This document shows positions 1 through 10,969 of a stretch of 64,000 nt of DNA, one piece after another. Location: NCBI GenBank assembly GCA_023053575.1, contig JAKZAP010000021.1, positions 20,150,212 to 20,214,211 of the forward strand, read 5' to 3'. Source of the DNA: Branchinecta lynchi (lineage: Eukaryota > Arthropoda > Branchiopoda > Anostraca > Branchinectidae). Position 1 is the stretch's first letter. Every line of letters starts with the position of its first letter. Made by a program: the position numbers and the translations under genes. Below the pieces are notes generated by a model. The model searched no databases. It saw only the letters and a program-made list of their open reading frames with translations, and was not told the DNA's origin.

Positions 1-271
1 GTTTGGCGTAAAATCCGCCAATATGGCAACACTGTACACGCCTGCTACGGTCTTTTCCTCCCATATGCGCAGCGGGCTAAGTGGGAAGCAGGCGGGCATC
101 AACTCAAAGCTCAGCAAGCAGGTCTAGCTCTGCTCAGTTTTGTCGGGGTATCCACAGTCAAATGCATGGTACCAAAGACGGAGGTTCTATTGGCTTATTT
201 GTTCTTGATGCTAACGGTCTTTGAACTCCTAAATTTTGGACACCTTTCCTCCCTGTTTGCTCTCGACTTTC

Positions 272-631
272 AACGGTTGTGTTTTTGCAGATACCATAGT
301 ATCTGTTACCACGGTAACTCGCTCTGCAATTAGTCGTTTTTGCAGTCATCGTGGTATCTGATACATGGTTGCTCTGCTCTGCGCTTTTAGAAGGCATACC
401 AAAAGAAAAACTGATATCCAGTTACATCACTAATTGCTAAACTTCTTTCTCACCAATTTTGACCAAATTTGTGAAAGTGAGATGACTTTTGATACTCCAC
501 GATCAGTTTCCACGCTCGGACTGTGATTTCTGAATATCATATACCACGATGACTGGCCAGATACCACGATAACTGCAAAAACGCCTTTTGATCGCGGTAT
601 CAGATCCGATGGTATCTACAAAAACTCAACT
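272..631. mobile_element. Palindromic MITE, 'ATACCACGG' family, copy 1
   Basis: The ends are inverted copies of a sequence like GTTGCGTTTTTGCAGATACC, and the interior repeats GATACCACGGTAACTGCAAA in both orientations. Similar copies lie at 39577-39909 and 62705-63078, with partial relatives near 43690-43830 and 54125-54195. There is no coding capacity. It lies downstream of the WBP11 exons, possibly inside that gene's third intron. Confidence 0.65.
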
Positions 632-999
632 AATCACGGACCAGGGGTCACTCCCGAAAGTTCTTAGAGGGCCCGTTTTCTTTTCGTGTTCGCCAACACT
701 TCTTTCCTACTCTAGGACAGGCCAGTGGTTTCTGGGATGGCCCATCTGAAGTCGCCACGCTCATTTCCTTTATGCTCATTTTGCCATCATTTGCCGATTT
801 CCCTCAAGCTGTCCTCTGCGGGACCGACTGTCCGTCATGTTACTAGCGGGACGCCAGAGGGACTAAAAAAAGGTCTTTGTCAAGACTGGCGCGCGCATCC
901 CCCTAGAGAGGACTGGAGAGCCCCTGAAGCTGTATCCCGAAAATAGTCCTCATCACCAACTGCAAGATACCCATCGGGATACCACATCATTTTCACTGG

Positions 1000-2020
1000 T
1001 AAGTGCAATTTAAAACAATTAACGTAATTTTAAAGTTTAACTGAAAAGGCAGCTTATTTTTACTGATATTTGAATGCACTGAATTATCATGACTCTGAGA
1101 TTTAATATTTTGTTCACCTGGGGCTCTAGTAATAACGTCCAGAATGTGCGCTGCTTGCACGACATCCCAAAATTCATCCAGACGCGGAGAATTTGCATGT
1201 CAATCAAAACCTGCATTTCCTTGTGTTACAGACGCTAAGTCCCAAAAGTCACAGCTCAAGCAAGTAGAAAAGTCGGGATAAGATATGCCTTTTTTTTATG
1301 TGTTATTTCTCGGCAACGGATAACCTTTGTAGTTGCTACATGTTTCAAGCATAGAGGGACAAGCCCACAGATGTACCACAAATCCGAAAGAATAAGCTCG
1401 TTTGATGAAATCGATTATATGTGGATAGCGGACAAACGAACAAACGCACTTTTGCCGGGTTTTCAGGCCTATTTAAGTAAAAGAGAGAAATGTAAGTAGG
1501 CTGTCGGATCTCAGCCCTATTTGATTAAGCTTTTAAGTTTAACTGAACAGGCAACTTATTTTTACATCTTAGATTCAAATACATTGAATTATTACAACAC
1601 CTATTGGGGATTTTCATTCTGTCCACAGTAGTCTTTAGTAGGGACGTTGGGAATGTGGACGCTTTCCCATGGTGAATCCGTCCACAATTCGCCCGCGAAA
1701 ATCACTAAACTATCACTATCACTAGCTAGCACTAGTTTTTGGCACTGCAGACTGCAGACACTGCTTTGTTTATTTGATACACAATTTATTTACTCGTTTG
1801 CCGCTGGTGTTGTTGCCAAATGTTCCAGGCACCATAGAGATATCACAAAAACGGGAAGAGCGGCAAGCACAATGGGATAATCGATTATTTGGAAATATCA
1901 GAAAAACAAACTAACGCTTTTTCATCGGGTTTTCAAGATTATTTAAGCGAACAAGTGATGGGTAACTAGACTGTCGTATCCTAGCCCTTTTCGGTTAAAC
2001 TTTAAGTTTAACTGAAAAGG
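1000..2020. repeat. Diverged direct repeats around 'TTTAAGTTTAACTGAA'
   Basis: The motif TTTAAGTTTAACTGAA followed by AGGCAGCTTATTTTT or similar recurs near 1028, 1533 and 2003. The stretches 1400-1590 and 1880-2020 are diverged copies of one another, each with a CGGGTTTTCA segment and a TTAAGCGAAC-like segment. No gene was recognised. The third copy forms the left arm of the palindrome described at 1930-2870. Confidence 0.5.
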
Positions 2021-2025
2021 GCTTA

Positions 2026-2241
2026 TGGTCCATTTACACACTGAGTAAAATACGAGCGTATTTTACGCACGTTTTGAGCTTGAACAGATTTCTAGCAACA
2101 CGGACGTATTTAAATACAAAACGGACCGATTTCTCTAATACGTCCGTATTGCTAGAGATCTTTTCAAGCTCAAAACGTGCGTAAAATACGCACGGATTTC
2201 AAAATAAACGCTCGGATTTTACGCAGTGTGTAAACTCACCA
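2026..2241. mobile_element. Foldback MITE with TTA target duplication (PIF/Harbinger-like)
   Basis: The left end TGGTCCATTTACACACTG is the inverted counterpart of the right end CAGTGTGTAAACTCACCA. Both arms continue inward through GTAAAATACGAGCG-like and CGTGCGTAAAATACGC-like sequence. TTA flanks both sides (2023-2025 and 2242-2244). A 3-bp TTA duplication is typical of PIF/Harbinger elements, so that assignment is inferred. No ORF is present. Confidence 0.75.
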
Positions 2242-2281
2242 TTAGATAGGACAATCTAGTTACCCATCACTTATTCACTTA

Positions 2282-2835
2282 AGCATTGTCCTAATAGGTG
2301 TAATAAGGTGAATAGCGCTATACGCGATGTCTACGTCTTAACACACGCGCCTGTTCAAATACAACCCAAGAGGTTCTTATCAATGCGGCTTCCGGTGTTG
2401 CCAAGGTAATACAATTTTCGAGCTCTAAAAATATCCGAAAAGGTTCTTGGTACTACTTGAAGTACACGAGTACAATAAAACGCAAACTATACTGTAAAAA
2501 AGCTATTAAAATAACGGATGGACAGCATTGATCCTCGAACTGACGAAAAGCCGTCGTAATAGAACAAAAACGTGTTTTTGTAAAGAAAAGTTGTTTCTTT
2601 AGCTTCCAACAAAGTAGAACTTTACTGCTTCCCGTGGCAACTCTGACGGCGTTGCTCCTTCCTCAGCCCGGTGGCGGAACCAACCAAGCGATCTGATTGG
2701 CCCTGCATAAGCCAGAATAGAACGCTAGTCTATTCTCCTTATTCACCTTATTACAGCGCGCTCCGAGGAAAAGAGGAATCTGTAATAAGTCTTATACGCG
2801 GTAATACACCTTATTACACCTATTAGGACAATGCT
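2282..2835. mobile_element. 554-bp terminal-inverted-repeat element, TTA target duplication
   Basis: Terminal inverted repeats of about 30 bp begin AGCATTGTCCTAATAGGTG and end with the complement. TTA flanks both ends (2279-2281 and 2836-2838). The interior has no long ORF. A second, more degraded copy lies at 17908-18443 and shares internal blocks such as CTTCCAACAAAGTAGAAC. The element interrupts the right arm of an older palindrome, so it is younger than that palindrome. Confidence 0.75.
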
Positions 2836-3828
2836 TTAACGAATCTTGAAAACCCGTCGAAAATGCACTACTTCGTTACTCCGCTATTTAGGAATGATCA
2901 ATTTTGAAATAGTGGAATTTCTTTGTCTGATCTGTATGCTCTATGTGCTTGATACCTGTATTGTATGCTCGACGAAAAAGATTTAGAAAAGATAAGTGTT
3001 CACGCAGAACTGGTATTTATGGTATTTTATAGTATTTATGTGTTAATGAATGGACCAGATGGTTTAGGCATAGTTCTTTTTTATACATTATTTTGTACTC
3101 CTCAGTCCTGAGGGAAATAAATGAATAAATAAATAAATATTAGTGATACTTGAATTGTTTTTTCTCCACACCTTCGAAATTCCCGCCAAAACATTCAACA
3201 TTCCGCAGAGCTTTCCACTAACCTGGTGGAATCGCGTTCCGGGAAAACTGCTTCGGTTTCCAAAGCGCGAAAACCGGATGGAAAAGTTCGGCAACTTTCC
3301 GAAGTAGCGCGAAAACCACTGGAAAGTGATTCCGAATTGGCTTTCCGGTTCGCGAAAACCTTCCTATTCTGAACGTCATTCTAGAGCAAATAGTGAAAAA
3401 TAAAAAAAATCCCTTAACACAATCAAAATAATGCAGTGTATCCAGTTAAATGATACAAAAATAAGTTGGCTTTTCAGTTAAACTTTAAGTGGTAATCGTC
3501 ATTATTATAACAATAGCTGCGTTTTTGCCGTCCTCCAGTTAACCAACCTACAAGATTTCTCGCTATAAGTCTTTTTCTTCCTTCGGTTAATCGACCTAAG
3601 TTTTTATAAGCTGTTTTTGGCTCCGTTTGCCAGTCGGTTAACCAACCTGTGGACTGAGGCGGGAGCACGGCGCGAAATTCAAAATTCACATTGGAGAGAT
3701 AGGCGCCGGCGACGGGAAGACGCCATTTTTCTTATAAGCCGTTTTTTAGAGCTCAGTCGAACCGACCGGACAAATAGGTAGGTTAACCGACCTACGGAGA
3801 AAAGGCAAAAAACGCAACTAATGCATAC
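2836..3828. other. Repeat-derived stretch, probably WBP11 intron
   Basis: At 2845-2960 lies a sequence also found at 4110-4250 (shared block near CCGCTATT...GTGGAATTT). An AATAAATGAATAAATAAATAAAT run at 3118-3145 resembles a LINE 3' tail. Between 3480 and 3830 there are imperfect repeats of GGTTAACCGACCTA in both orientations. No coding exon was recognised. Confidence 0.4.
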
Positions 3829-3985
3829 CTGCCAACTGGAGCATCTTTTGCTGTAGAGAAGTAGTTTTCTTCGCAGGGGGCTGCTCTTCGTCTTCAGCTC
3901 CATCACGGTTATTTGTCTCGTTTCCAACTAATTCTGTAGGATTCGAAACATCAGCAGCCACTTCCTCTTCGTCCATCCACAAATC
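3829..3985 (-). CDS. WBP11: WBP11 coding exon 3 (acidic linker and TSLQQKMLQLAG block)
   Basis: The acceptor is TTTATGTTTAG before GAT at 3985 and the donor is GCAG/GTATGC after 3829. It encodes 52 codons starting DLWMDEEE and ending MLQLAG, and leaves one base. The phase matches exon 2. The match to the family is in the last dozen residues; the acidic part is recognised only by composition. Confidence 0.82.
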
Positions 3986-6315
3986 CTAAACATAAAGAAT
4001 TAGACAGTCTTTGGTTGTCTAAAGTAATTTTTAGCAATTAGCGTGTTGAACTCGAATCCTAACACGTTGCGGTGTCACCTGTTTTCAGCACCCGTGTTTT
4101 TTACTTAAACTGGCTTGAAGACCCGATGTAAACGCGTTACTTCGTTGTTCCGCTATTCACGAGAATAATCGTTTTTGAAGAGTGGAATTTTTCTGTCAGA
4201 TTTGTGGTACCTCTGTGCGCTTGTATTTTTTTGTATATATTACGAGGATTTATGAACTAAGCAATCTTCACCAATCTCACCGCTGCCACTGGAAAGCCGC
4301 CATTAGTGTTGAGATTAAAATTTCCCGTGACATAGATGACATAGATAAGCCGCCATTAGTGTTGAGATTAAAATTTCCCCTCAACATAGATGGTGGAAAA
4401 TAAAAATCACTTTGCAGAATCCGAATAATTCAGTGTATTAGCCTCTATGGAACAATAACTCGTTCGATCCTCCACGAGTGAACTGAACCAAAATTGGTGA
4501 ATTCGGTGAATTTTCAGACTGTTTACGTTTTGTTCACTGTACAAATTCTCCTGCTGTGTTGTATTTTCTTTTCTTCTGTTGCACTGTCATGAGGGCTTGC
4601 GCGCTCTCTCTTGTTTTGTTTTTTTACAACTTGCAAATAAACTGAACAGAATGAAACACAAAAAAACGGCTGATTTTAAGAAGAACTACCATTTTTAAGA
4701 AAAATCGACTATTTTTACGAGAAACCAACTGTTTAAAAAAAAATGGACTGTTTCCAAGAAAAAAATCGACTTTTTTACGAAAAACTAAAGCGAAATCGGC
4801 TATTTTTTACCGACTGGCAGACACCATAGGGGGGGGGGTCCTCCCTAGTCGTGACGTCCCTGGCCTTAAGTGTACCAACCCACTGAAACAGACCTACTGA
4901 ACTAAAGGGTATTTCACCTGTAGTGTGGGAGGAGGTCCACTTGGCACACCCGGCGGTTTCTTCCCCTTCAAAGCTTCTGACGCAAATGACGAATGTTTCT
5001 TCAAAATTCCTTGAGACGGTGCTGCAGGAATAGGTATAGGGGCATAGGATGGGTAGAATGCATGTGGGACCTGATACCCGCCATAATGACCCAGTCCAGG
5101 GGGAAGCAAGGGCAATGAGATGGAGGTTGTCTCCCCTGGTGTGGGTAAGGGGATGTCCATGATCTCAACTGACTGTGCTGTCTTAACAGCATCTCTAGAA
5201 CATAAATAAGCTAGTCAGCATAATCTAGATAATCCGTGTCCGACCATGCGCGGACCAAAGTTTAGCAGTTGAAGAAGGAAGAATTGACTCCTCCAGAAAG
5301 AAGAAGTCTCAGAGGGTCAGCGGATCCCGCCGACAATAACTAGTAGTAGAAGAAGAAGCTAAAACAGAAATACGCCTAATAGGAGTCCGGCGCAGTCTAC
5401 CACAAACCCCTGACTTGCAGCTGGGACCTACTCCTTGACCTACACTGCCATAAAGGAATTCTGATTTGTTGATTTCTGAGTTTCGCTTAAAAATTAGTAT
5501 TGCTAAATGTGCCAAACGCCGGATATACCTAGCCCATGCATAGGGAATCCCAAAATAAGCTGTTTCTGGGGAGGCGCCAATAGCATTTAAGAAGGCAGCA
5601 AGATAAATGACACTGAGGTGGAGACAACCACAACTAGGCCGACGGGGACATATGGCGATTGGCCAGGTTACAGGACACACAATTTCACAGAAATCACCAA
5701 GATCAGACCAAGATACGGTCAGAGAGAAGCTCTCTTCTCCATTCTTTGCTGCGGGGGGATTTTTTATGCACTTGTAACTCTTGTAAGGTAGAAGAGTAAA
5801 AAACAGACAAACATTACACTATCTTAAAGCCTCCATGACATCATACCCATCTAGTCTGCTGCTTTACTAAGAAACATGCCTCCAACTGTTCTAGTAGCTT
5901 TCAGCTGGGGCAAATTTTTTGCAACTCAAATAGCATCATACCTGTAGGATATAATCTGTGATTTTCTCTTTTCATAGTCATGCTCCATTTTTTTCATCCT
6001 TGAAAAAAAGTCTGGATCCTCCTTCTCATATAGTTTATACACTCTCTCCATAGTTTCCTTTAACTTTTTTCGTTTTTCCTTCAGAACTTTGTCGTTAAGC
6101 GGAGGAGGCTGGTCAGGGTTGTATTCCATTAGATCAATCTTCTCTAGTTCCAAGAAGATTTCACTGGGATCTTTGCCCTTCAGTACAGCTGTACGTACAA
6201 GCAATCGCTGCTTTTTGTTCTTTTTAAGTTCCCTTTTTCGTGCCTCTTTACGAGCTTGGTCTGTAGGGTTCATGAATTTACCACTCTTGGTGGTGCTTAT
6301 GTTTCTTCTGCCCAT
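3829..6315 (-). CDS. WBP11: WW domain-binding protein 11 (WBP11), 5' three coding exons
   Basis: Minus-strand gene with coding exons 6315-5942, 5194-4918 and 3985-3829. They join in phase (2, then 0) into 269 complete codons plus one base. WBP11 (SIPP1/Npw38BP) is a nuclear protein that binds WW domains and protein phosphatase 1 and takes part in pre-mRNA splicing. The N-terminus carries the Wbp11 domain: MGRR start, KSGKFMNPTDQARKEARKR, then a lysine-rich coiled segment. Next comes the DAVKTAQ block, an ILKK motif, a proline-rich KKPPG/SGPPP tract of the kind WW domains bind, an acidic stretch (MDEEE) and a TSLQQKMLQLAG block matching the family's conserved mid-region. The long C-terminal proline-rich part and the usual terminus are missing and presumably lie left of position 1. 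The acidic/serine region between exons 2 and 3 is shorter than in vertebrates. Confidence 0.93.
3986..4917 (-). other. WBP11 intron 2, with a truncated hAT-MITE end
   Basis: There is no exon. The stretch 4110-4250 is a copy of the repeat at 2845-2960. From about 4660 to 4863 is the AAAATCGACTGTTTTTACG-type interior and the G-run/GTGACGTCCCTGG end of the hAT MITE family seen at 46516-46829 and 56712-58092. Its other end is missing. Confidence 0.5.
4918..5194 (-). CDS. WBP11: WBP11 coding exon 2 (DAVK block and proline-rich tract)
   Basis: The acceptor is TATGTTCTAG before position 5194 and the donor is CAG/GTGAAA after 4918. Its first base completes an AGA arginine codon begun in exon 1. The exon starts DAVKTAQSVEIMDIPLP, which corresponds to the DAVK...IPLP block of WBP11. 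It contains an ILKK motif and ends KKPPGVPSGPPPTLQ. The proline-rich part is a likely WW-domain ligand. Confidence 0.92.
5393..5560. mobile_element. Partial copy of the 'CAGTCTACCACAAACCCCTG' MITE in WBP11 intron 1
   Basis: The left terminus CAGTCTACCACAAACCCCTG matches the ends of the copies at 6476-6678 and 48281-48604. The CCAAACGCCGGATATACC core is also present, but the opposite terminus is not clear. Confidence 0.45.
5942..6315 (-). CDS. WBP11: WBP11 coding exon 1 (Wbp11 domain)
   Basis: The ATG at 6315 begins MGRRNISTTKSGKFMNPTDQ, the strongly conserved WBP11 start. The rest is rich in Lys/Arg/Glu, consistent with a coiled, basic N-terminal domain. The donor is CAG/GTATGA after 5942. 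Upstream, an acceptor (CTTTTCTAG) before 6374 suggests that the last 59 bp of 5' UTR share this exon and that a non-coding first exon lies further to the right. Confidence 0.95.
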
Positions 6316-6374
6316 TTCTATTTCTTGGTGAAACTAGTCTAGTATATCTTCTGAATGAGTTCCAGGACCTTAGA
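6316..6374 (-). promoter_or_regulatory. WBP11: WBP11 5' UTR part of the first coding exon
   Basis: It lies between a candidate splice acceptor (TTTTCTTTTCTAG read on the minus strand, ending at 6375) and the WBP11 ATG at 6315. This implies a 5' UTR intron. The upstream first exon was not located. Confidence 0.5.
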
Positions 6375-6475
6375 CTAGAAAAGAAAACATCAGTCTTTTT
6401 CTTCAGATAAATAATGGCATTTCCGAAAGACTATGCAGGAAATTATACTACAGGCTATTCTTAAATGCGACAAAT

Positions 6476-6678
6476 CAGTCTACCACAAATCCATGATTCT
6501 AGGAAACACCGGGATGTGAAATGCTGACGGAATTCTGATTGATTGATTTCTGAAACTGAGCTCCATGGTACCCAAGGTTTGGCATAGGCTATCAAGCATT
6601 AGGGGTACAGTAGGCTACAGCTGTTTAAATGCTTGATGTACCCAAAGTAGGGTATACAAAAATCCAAGGTGGTAGACT
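6476..6678. mobile_element. Short 'CAGTCTACCACAAA' MITE copy
   Basis: The left end CAGTCTACCACAAATCCATG pairs with the inverted right end TCCAAGGTGGTAGACTG. The interior shares the TTTGGCATAGGCTAT motif with the full copy at 48281-48604. No coding capacity. Confidence 0.6.
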
Positions 6679-8467
6679 GCCACAAACAGAGTTACTTTAA
6701 AATAATGAGTGATACAGAGCCAGCAAAAAGCTCACATGCATACAAAGCCTAGGGCTAGGTACAACTATGGCAGAGATACAGCTGAGGTGGCATAGAAAAA
6801 ATTCTTAACTGATTTTCCCCAGAATACTTATGGCCTAAGTAAACCCTGCCTACACCAGCTTTCTGTACACAGGACAGGCTGTATGGCACAGGAGGAGATA
6901 TCTAACCTTAAACCAAACTTCAAATTTCCTGAAATGATCTAGACTAACCTATCCGCCTTAGTAAGAAATACATTTTTTTACAAAAATACAGAACTGGAGC
7001 TAAAAAAGATCACAAGCCTAGAATTTCATATTTGTCTAATTAATGAAATTCTGAAAGAAAGTCATCAAGGCAAATTAGATAGGCTAAGGTAAAACCTTGA
7101 AATTAGAAAATTTTGACAGAACAACTCAATCAGACACTTTATTTTATTTGTCTCAACAAAGTCATAGCAAAAAGAAATGGAATAGCCGAAAGTGGCAAAA
7201 ACCCAAAACTCAACTGCTGCGAGCTTTCAGCAATGTGTAACCTTTTGACGAGAGAAAATTCTAATTAAATGTTGTTAAAAAAAATTAGTTTTGATAGTTT
7301 AGAATGGTTCAGCAATAAATTACTGGGAAAAGGCTAATGTTTCTGTTACAAACAGGTATCCATCCTGTTACCAACAGGTATCCAGCGTTTGGCATAGGGT
7401 ATCCAGCGTTAGGCATAGGCTATGCTAAATGCTAGATATACCCAGCGTTTGGCATAGGGTATCCAAAAATCAGGGATTTGTGGTAGACTGCACCAGACTT
7501 GCACCAGACGCCCTAGGCTGTCCTGACTCCGATGACTATCTATGAACTATCCATGTCTGCCCTACTACACCCCTCGCCATAACATAGGGTTGAGAGTGCT
7601 TCTTCACATACAAATACAGTCGTCGTAACAATACCTATTCAGGTGTTTTCAGATGCCCTTAATTACCTATTTTGGCCAACTGGACCTTTAGACACAGCAA
7701 GTGCATGAAAACATGAAAATGGCAAAGTCCACTGTCAACAAATGTTCACACAAGCATTCCTCTACTATACACCAGCTATACACTGACTGTACGATACTCC
7801 TGTCACCTGATTTTTTTCTTCTTATTATTTTTTACCGCCTTTATTTGTACAGTGGAGTGATGTAAAAGTAAAGGCGTCTTTAATCGTTTTTAGCACGTTG
7901 GTTTATTCCATGTTCGAATATGAAAACAGAGCCAGACGGGCACCACTTCAAAGCCAGAAAAAAAGGACAGGTGAAGAAATGTCAGATATTCTGCTCTTTC
8001 ATCTAACCTGATTCATTAAGATGTAAAGGAAATGCTGTCCCTGTAAAGATCAAAGAAGAAAAGGAACATGGCCTAAATGTTTGTCCCAATTTTGTTATTT
8101 TAACTTATGCATCTTTATTTATTTTAACAGAGGTTCATGAGGAATCTTGCACATATTTTTGGCACTAAAGGATGAAATAAGAAGAAATACTGGCAATTTA
8201 TATCCAGTACTGTAGGCTATATGGGCTATATAATTATAAGATGAGCTGAATTTATTCTGCCATATTATTTGCAGAAAAAATTCAGCTTACACAGTTACAT
8301 ATCTATTTAGTGCAAAATAATATATTAGGTTACGTAGCTAACCTGCACTGTTTTCAGATTAAAAGTCTTGTCCTGAACGTATATTATTATTATATTAATA
8401 ATAAAAGGTTATTTTTCTTTTTAGTCAATTTGGTTCTTCTTCTTCTTGACTTGACTGCTGTCGTCAG
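6679..8467. other. AT-rich intergenic stretch with one MITE remnant
   Basis: At 7345-7490 several GCGTTTGGCATAGGGTATCC motifs end in GGTAGACTG, a partial copy of the same MITE family. The remainder shows no exon, RNA gene or clear repeat. Confidence 0.4.
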
Positions 8468-8937
8468 TAGTGTTGGGCGATATTCGATATCGGTAACGAT
8501 ATATCGATATATCGGATGTTACGCTCTTTTTAAGCTATAGGAATTTTTAAATAAAACATAGCCCAATAAAAGCTGAGAGTAAGAGAAGTTTATATCCTAC
8601 ATTGAAAAATAAATTATGAATATCAAATATCGATATCGAATATCGAAAGGTAAATATCGATATCGAAAACGATATTTTTTCACTGATAGTTATTGTAAAT
8701 AATCCAACATAACCTACATTTACATATCCGAAATTGGAGCAATATTTTTTCCGCAATTCAGTTCCTATTTATCCGGAGTTTGAGATGATGCAAGATGCTA
8801 TTCAACGACAATCTGGGCGAAACGAGACATATCCTATAGCGAAACATACTAAAGAAATATCGATATCGATATCGATTATCGAATATCGAAAGTGAAAATA
8901 TCGATATATCGAAAAATCCAAATATCGCCCAACACTA
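8468..8937. mobile_element. Foldback MITE with TAGTGTTGGGCGATAT ends
   Basis: The left end TAGTGTTGGGCGATATT mirrors the right end AATATCGCCCAACACTA. The interior is dense in GATATCGATATCG in both orientations, so the strand can fold over most of its length. GTGTTGGGC-type termini are known from hAT-related MITEs, but no clear 8-bp target duplication was seen. Confidence 0.65.
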
Positions 8938-9691
8938 GAGGCGTACTCTCGCCGTTCCCCGCGGACTCCACTTGAGGAGTCCCCGCGTTTTTGTTTGTCC
9001 CGGGGACTCACTCCCCGTATTCTCGCGAGTCCCCACGGACGGGGAATGTTCTGATTATCATCACCATCATCGAAAAGGACTCCCTTTCAGATTCGGAGGG
9101 GAATCAATTTTTGCTGGTGTTGGTGCAATGTAAAATTAATTAAAAATAATCAGAATAAACAAAACCAAAAATAAAGTGGCTCCAGACTAATTTCGTCAAC
9201 TGCATATCTGTTTTTCAAACAAAATCCATGCTGGAAGCATTCCCCGTGTTCTCGCTGTTTCTGTCCGCGGAGTCCGCGTGGAGTGACTCCCTCTGTTCTC
9301 GCCGTTCCTTTCGATTCCTCGAGGAGTCCTCGGGGAACGGCGAGAATACGCCTTATCAGTGTACAGAAACAGCGTGAACACGGGGAATGCTTCGAAATTG
9401 GATTTTGTTCTAAAAAAAAAATATGTAGTTGATGAAATTAGTCTGGATCCACTTTATTTTTGGATGTGTTTATTCTGATTATTTTTAATTAATTTTACAT
9501 TGCACCAGCACCAGCAAAAATTGATTCCCCTGGAAATCTGAAAGGCAGCCCTTTTCGATGATTGTGATGATAATCGGAGCACTCCCCGTCGGTGAGGACT
9601 CGCGAGAATACGGGGAGTGAGTCCCCGGGACAAACAAAAACGCGGGGACTCCTCAAGTGGAGTCCTCGGGGAACGGCGAGAATGCGCCTCT
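8938..9691. repeat. 754-bp long inverted repeat (two ~330-bp arms)
   Basis: The left arm 8938-9273 starts GAGGCGTACTCTCGCCGTTC. The right arm 9363-9691 ends with the complement GAACGGCGAGAATGCGCCTC. The arms match through several shared blocks: ACTCCACTTGAGGAGTCC, the CATCATCGAAAAGG region, GCAATGTAAAATTAATT and GCATTCCCCGTGTTC. A spacer of about 90 bp contains another CGCCGTTCC/GGAACGGCG pair. It is non-coding and abuts the preceding MITE. Confidence 0.8.
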
Positions 9692-9944
9692 TGTGTGATA
9701 CTTTTGGTGCTTTTTGACACTTTTTTCCTCTTGGTGACACCGTGACACTTTTTCTCTGAAAGTGACACCTTTTCTGACAAGTGACACTTTTTAGTTAAAA
9801 AAAGCACATTTTTTTTACTGTTGCGGACTACCGGCCCAAAAACATTTAATTTAATTTTGATACTGTCGCAGTATATGTAACTCGTGATGACAATGTCGCT
9901 ACGCTGGACGGAGTTGCTGAATAGGCAGAGGAGCACATATATAT

Positions 9945-10038
9945 GAAGGAGCAAAACTTTCAGTGATCTCCAAAATTTAGCTAAATTCTCCGAGTTAAAT
10001 GCTAAATTTTGGAGATCACTGACAAGTTTTGCTCCTTC
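9945..10038. repeat. 94-bp hairpin element
   Basis: GAAGGAGCAAAACTTTCAGT followed by GATCTCCAAAATTTAGC is mirrored by GCTAAATTTTGGAGATC and ACTGACAAGTTTTGCTCCTTC. The arms are almost perfect and the loop is about 18 bp. No second copy was seen here. Confidence 0.7.
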
Positions 10039-10120
10039 ACAGTTTAAGGTACTTTGCTTTTCTTTCCATTTTCATCATGTAAAAGCTGAAATTTACGTAG
10101 AGCCCAGGAGGACACAGAGA

Positions 10121-10969
10121 CAAACCAGACCAAAGGTTTCGATGGGATCCCAAAAGTTAAAATTTGATCCAGACAATCGGGTCTTGTCTTCGCCAGACTC
10201 CTTGAACACTTTTATTATTAATTAAAACCAAATAGCTAATCATACGAGAAAACTAAGTTCAGATATGGATTCAGCATGTGTGTTTACCCCTTTACGTTAT
10301 ATCTGTTTATACGAAGCAGATCGAAACTTCTTGCCTTACTTCTGCCAATTTTCCGGTTTCGGCGGAATTCTGGGAGTACTTCTCCGGCGAAAAAATATAG
10401 CTCAAAAACGAATGCAGCATGTCTCCTTACTCTTACATTCAACCGGATTCCGAGCGATCTATACGTCCGGTGAGAAAATGACTGTCATATGTGAATTCAG
10501 CATGTCTTCTTATCGGCGAGAAAGTAATTTCCATATTCGGACTCAGCACGTTTTCTTGCCCCTAAATCGAACCTCCATGAACTTCATGTTAAACTTTTAC
10601 TTTTCAAAGTTTTCCGGTTTTGCCGGATTTTGGGTGAACTATTTGTTCGGCGAGAAAATAAACTTCATATTCGGATTCAGCATGTCTCCTTACTCCTAAA
10701 TCGACTATTTCAATCGCTTTTAAAAAATATTTTGTGTTCCCCTTGATTTCAAACCACTCCCCCACCCCTAAATATAGAGCTACATAGCCCATCTTCGAAC
10801 TTGACCTGTACTTTGACCTAAAGAGTCCTCATGCCAAGTTTGATCCAGCCATCTCAACCCCTTCGAGAGTTATCGTACTAACAAACGGACGCACGGACGG
10901 ACGGACAGACGGACAACTTTTTCAATGTCATAGGTATCCCTCCAACGTTTTGGGATCCCAAAAAGGGAG
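10121..10969 (-). mobile_element. Family 1 modular element, copy A
   Basis: In minus orientation it begins near 10969 with TTTTTGGGATCCCAAAACG. It then has the ACGG/ACAG microsatellite (10885-10915), about four diverged 137-bp units, and the 3' module ending TCGAAACCTTTGGTCTGG near 10121. Open frames crossing the units change frame from unit to unit and are not genes. Confidence 0.75.

Noticed and set aside
725..946. 73-codon plus-strand frame with good start
   Set aside because: Peptide is unrecognised, low in typical coding features, and no splice partner was seen; too short to call.
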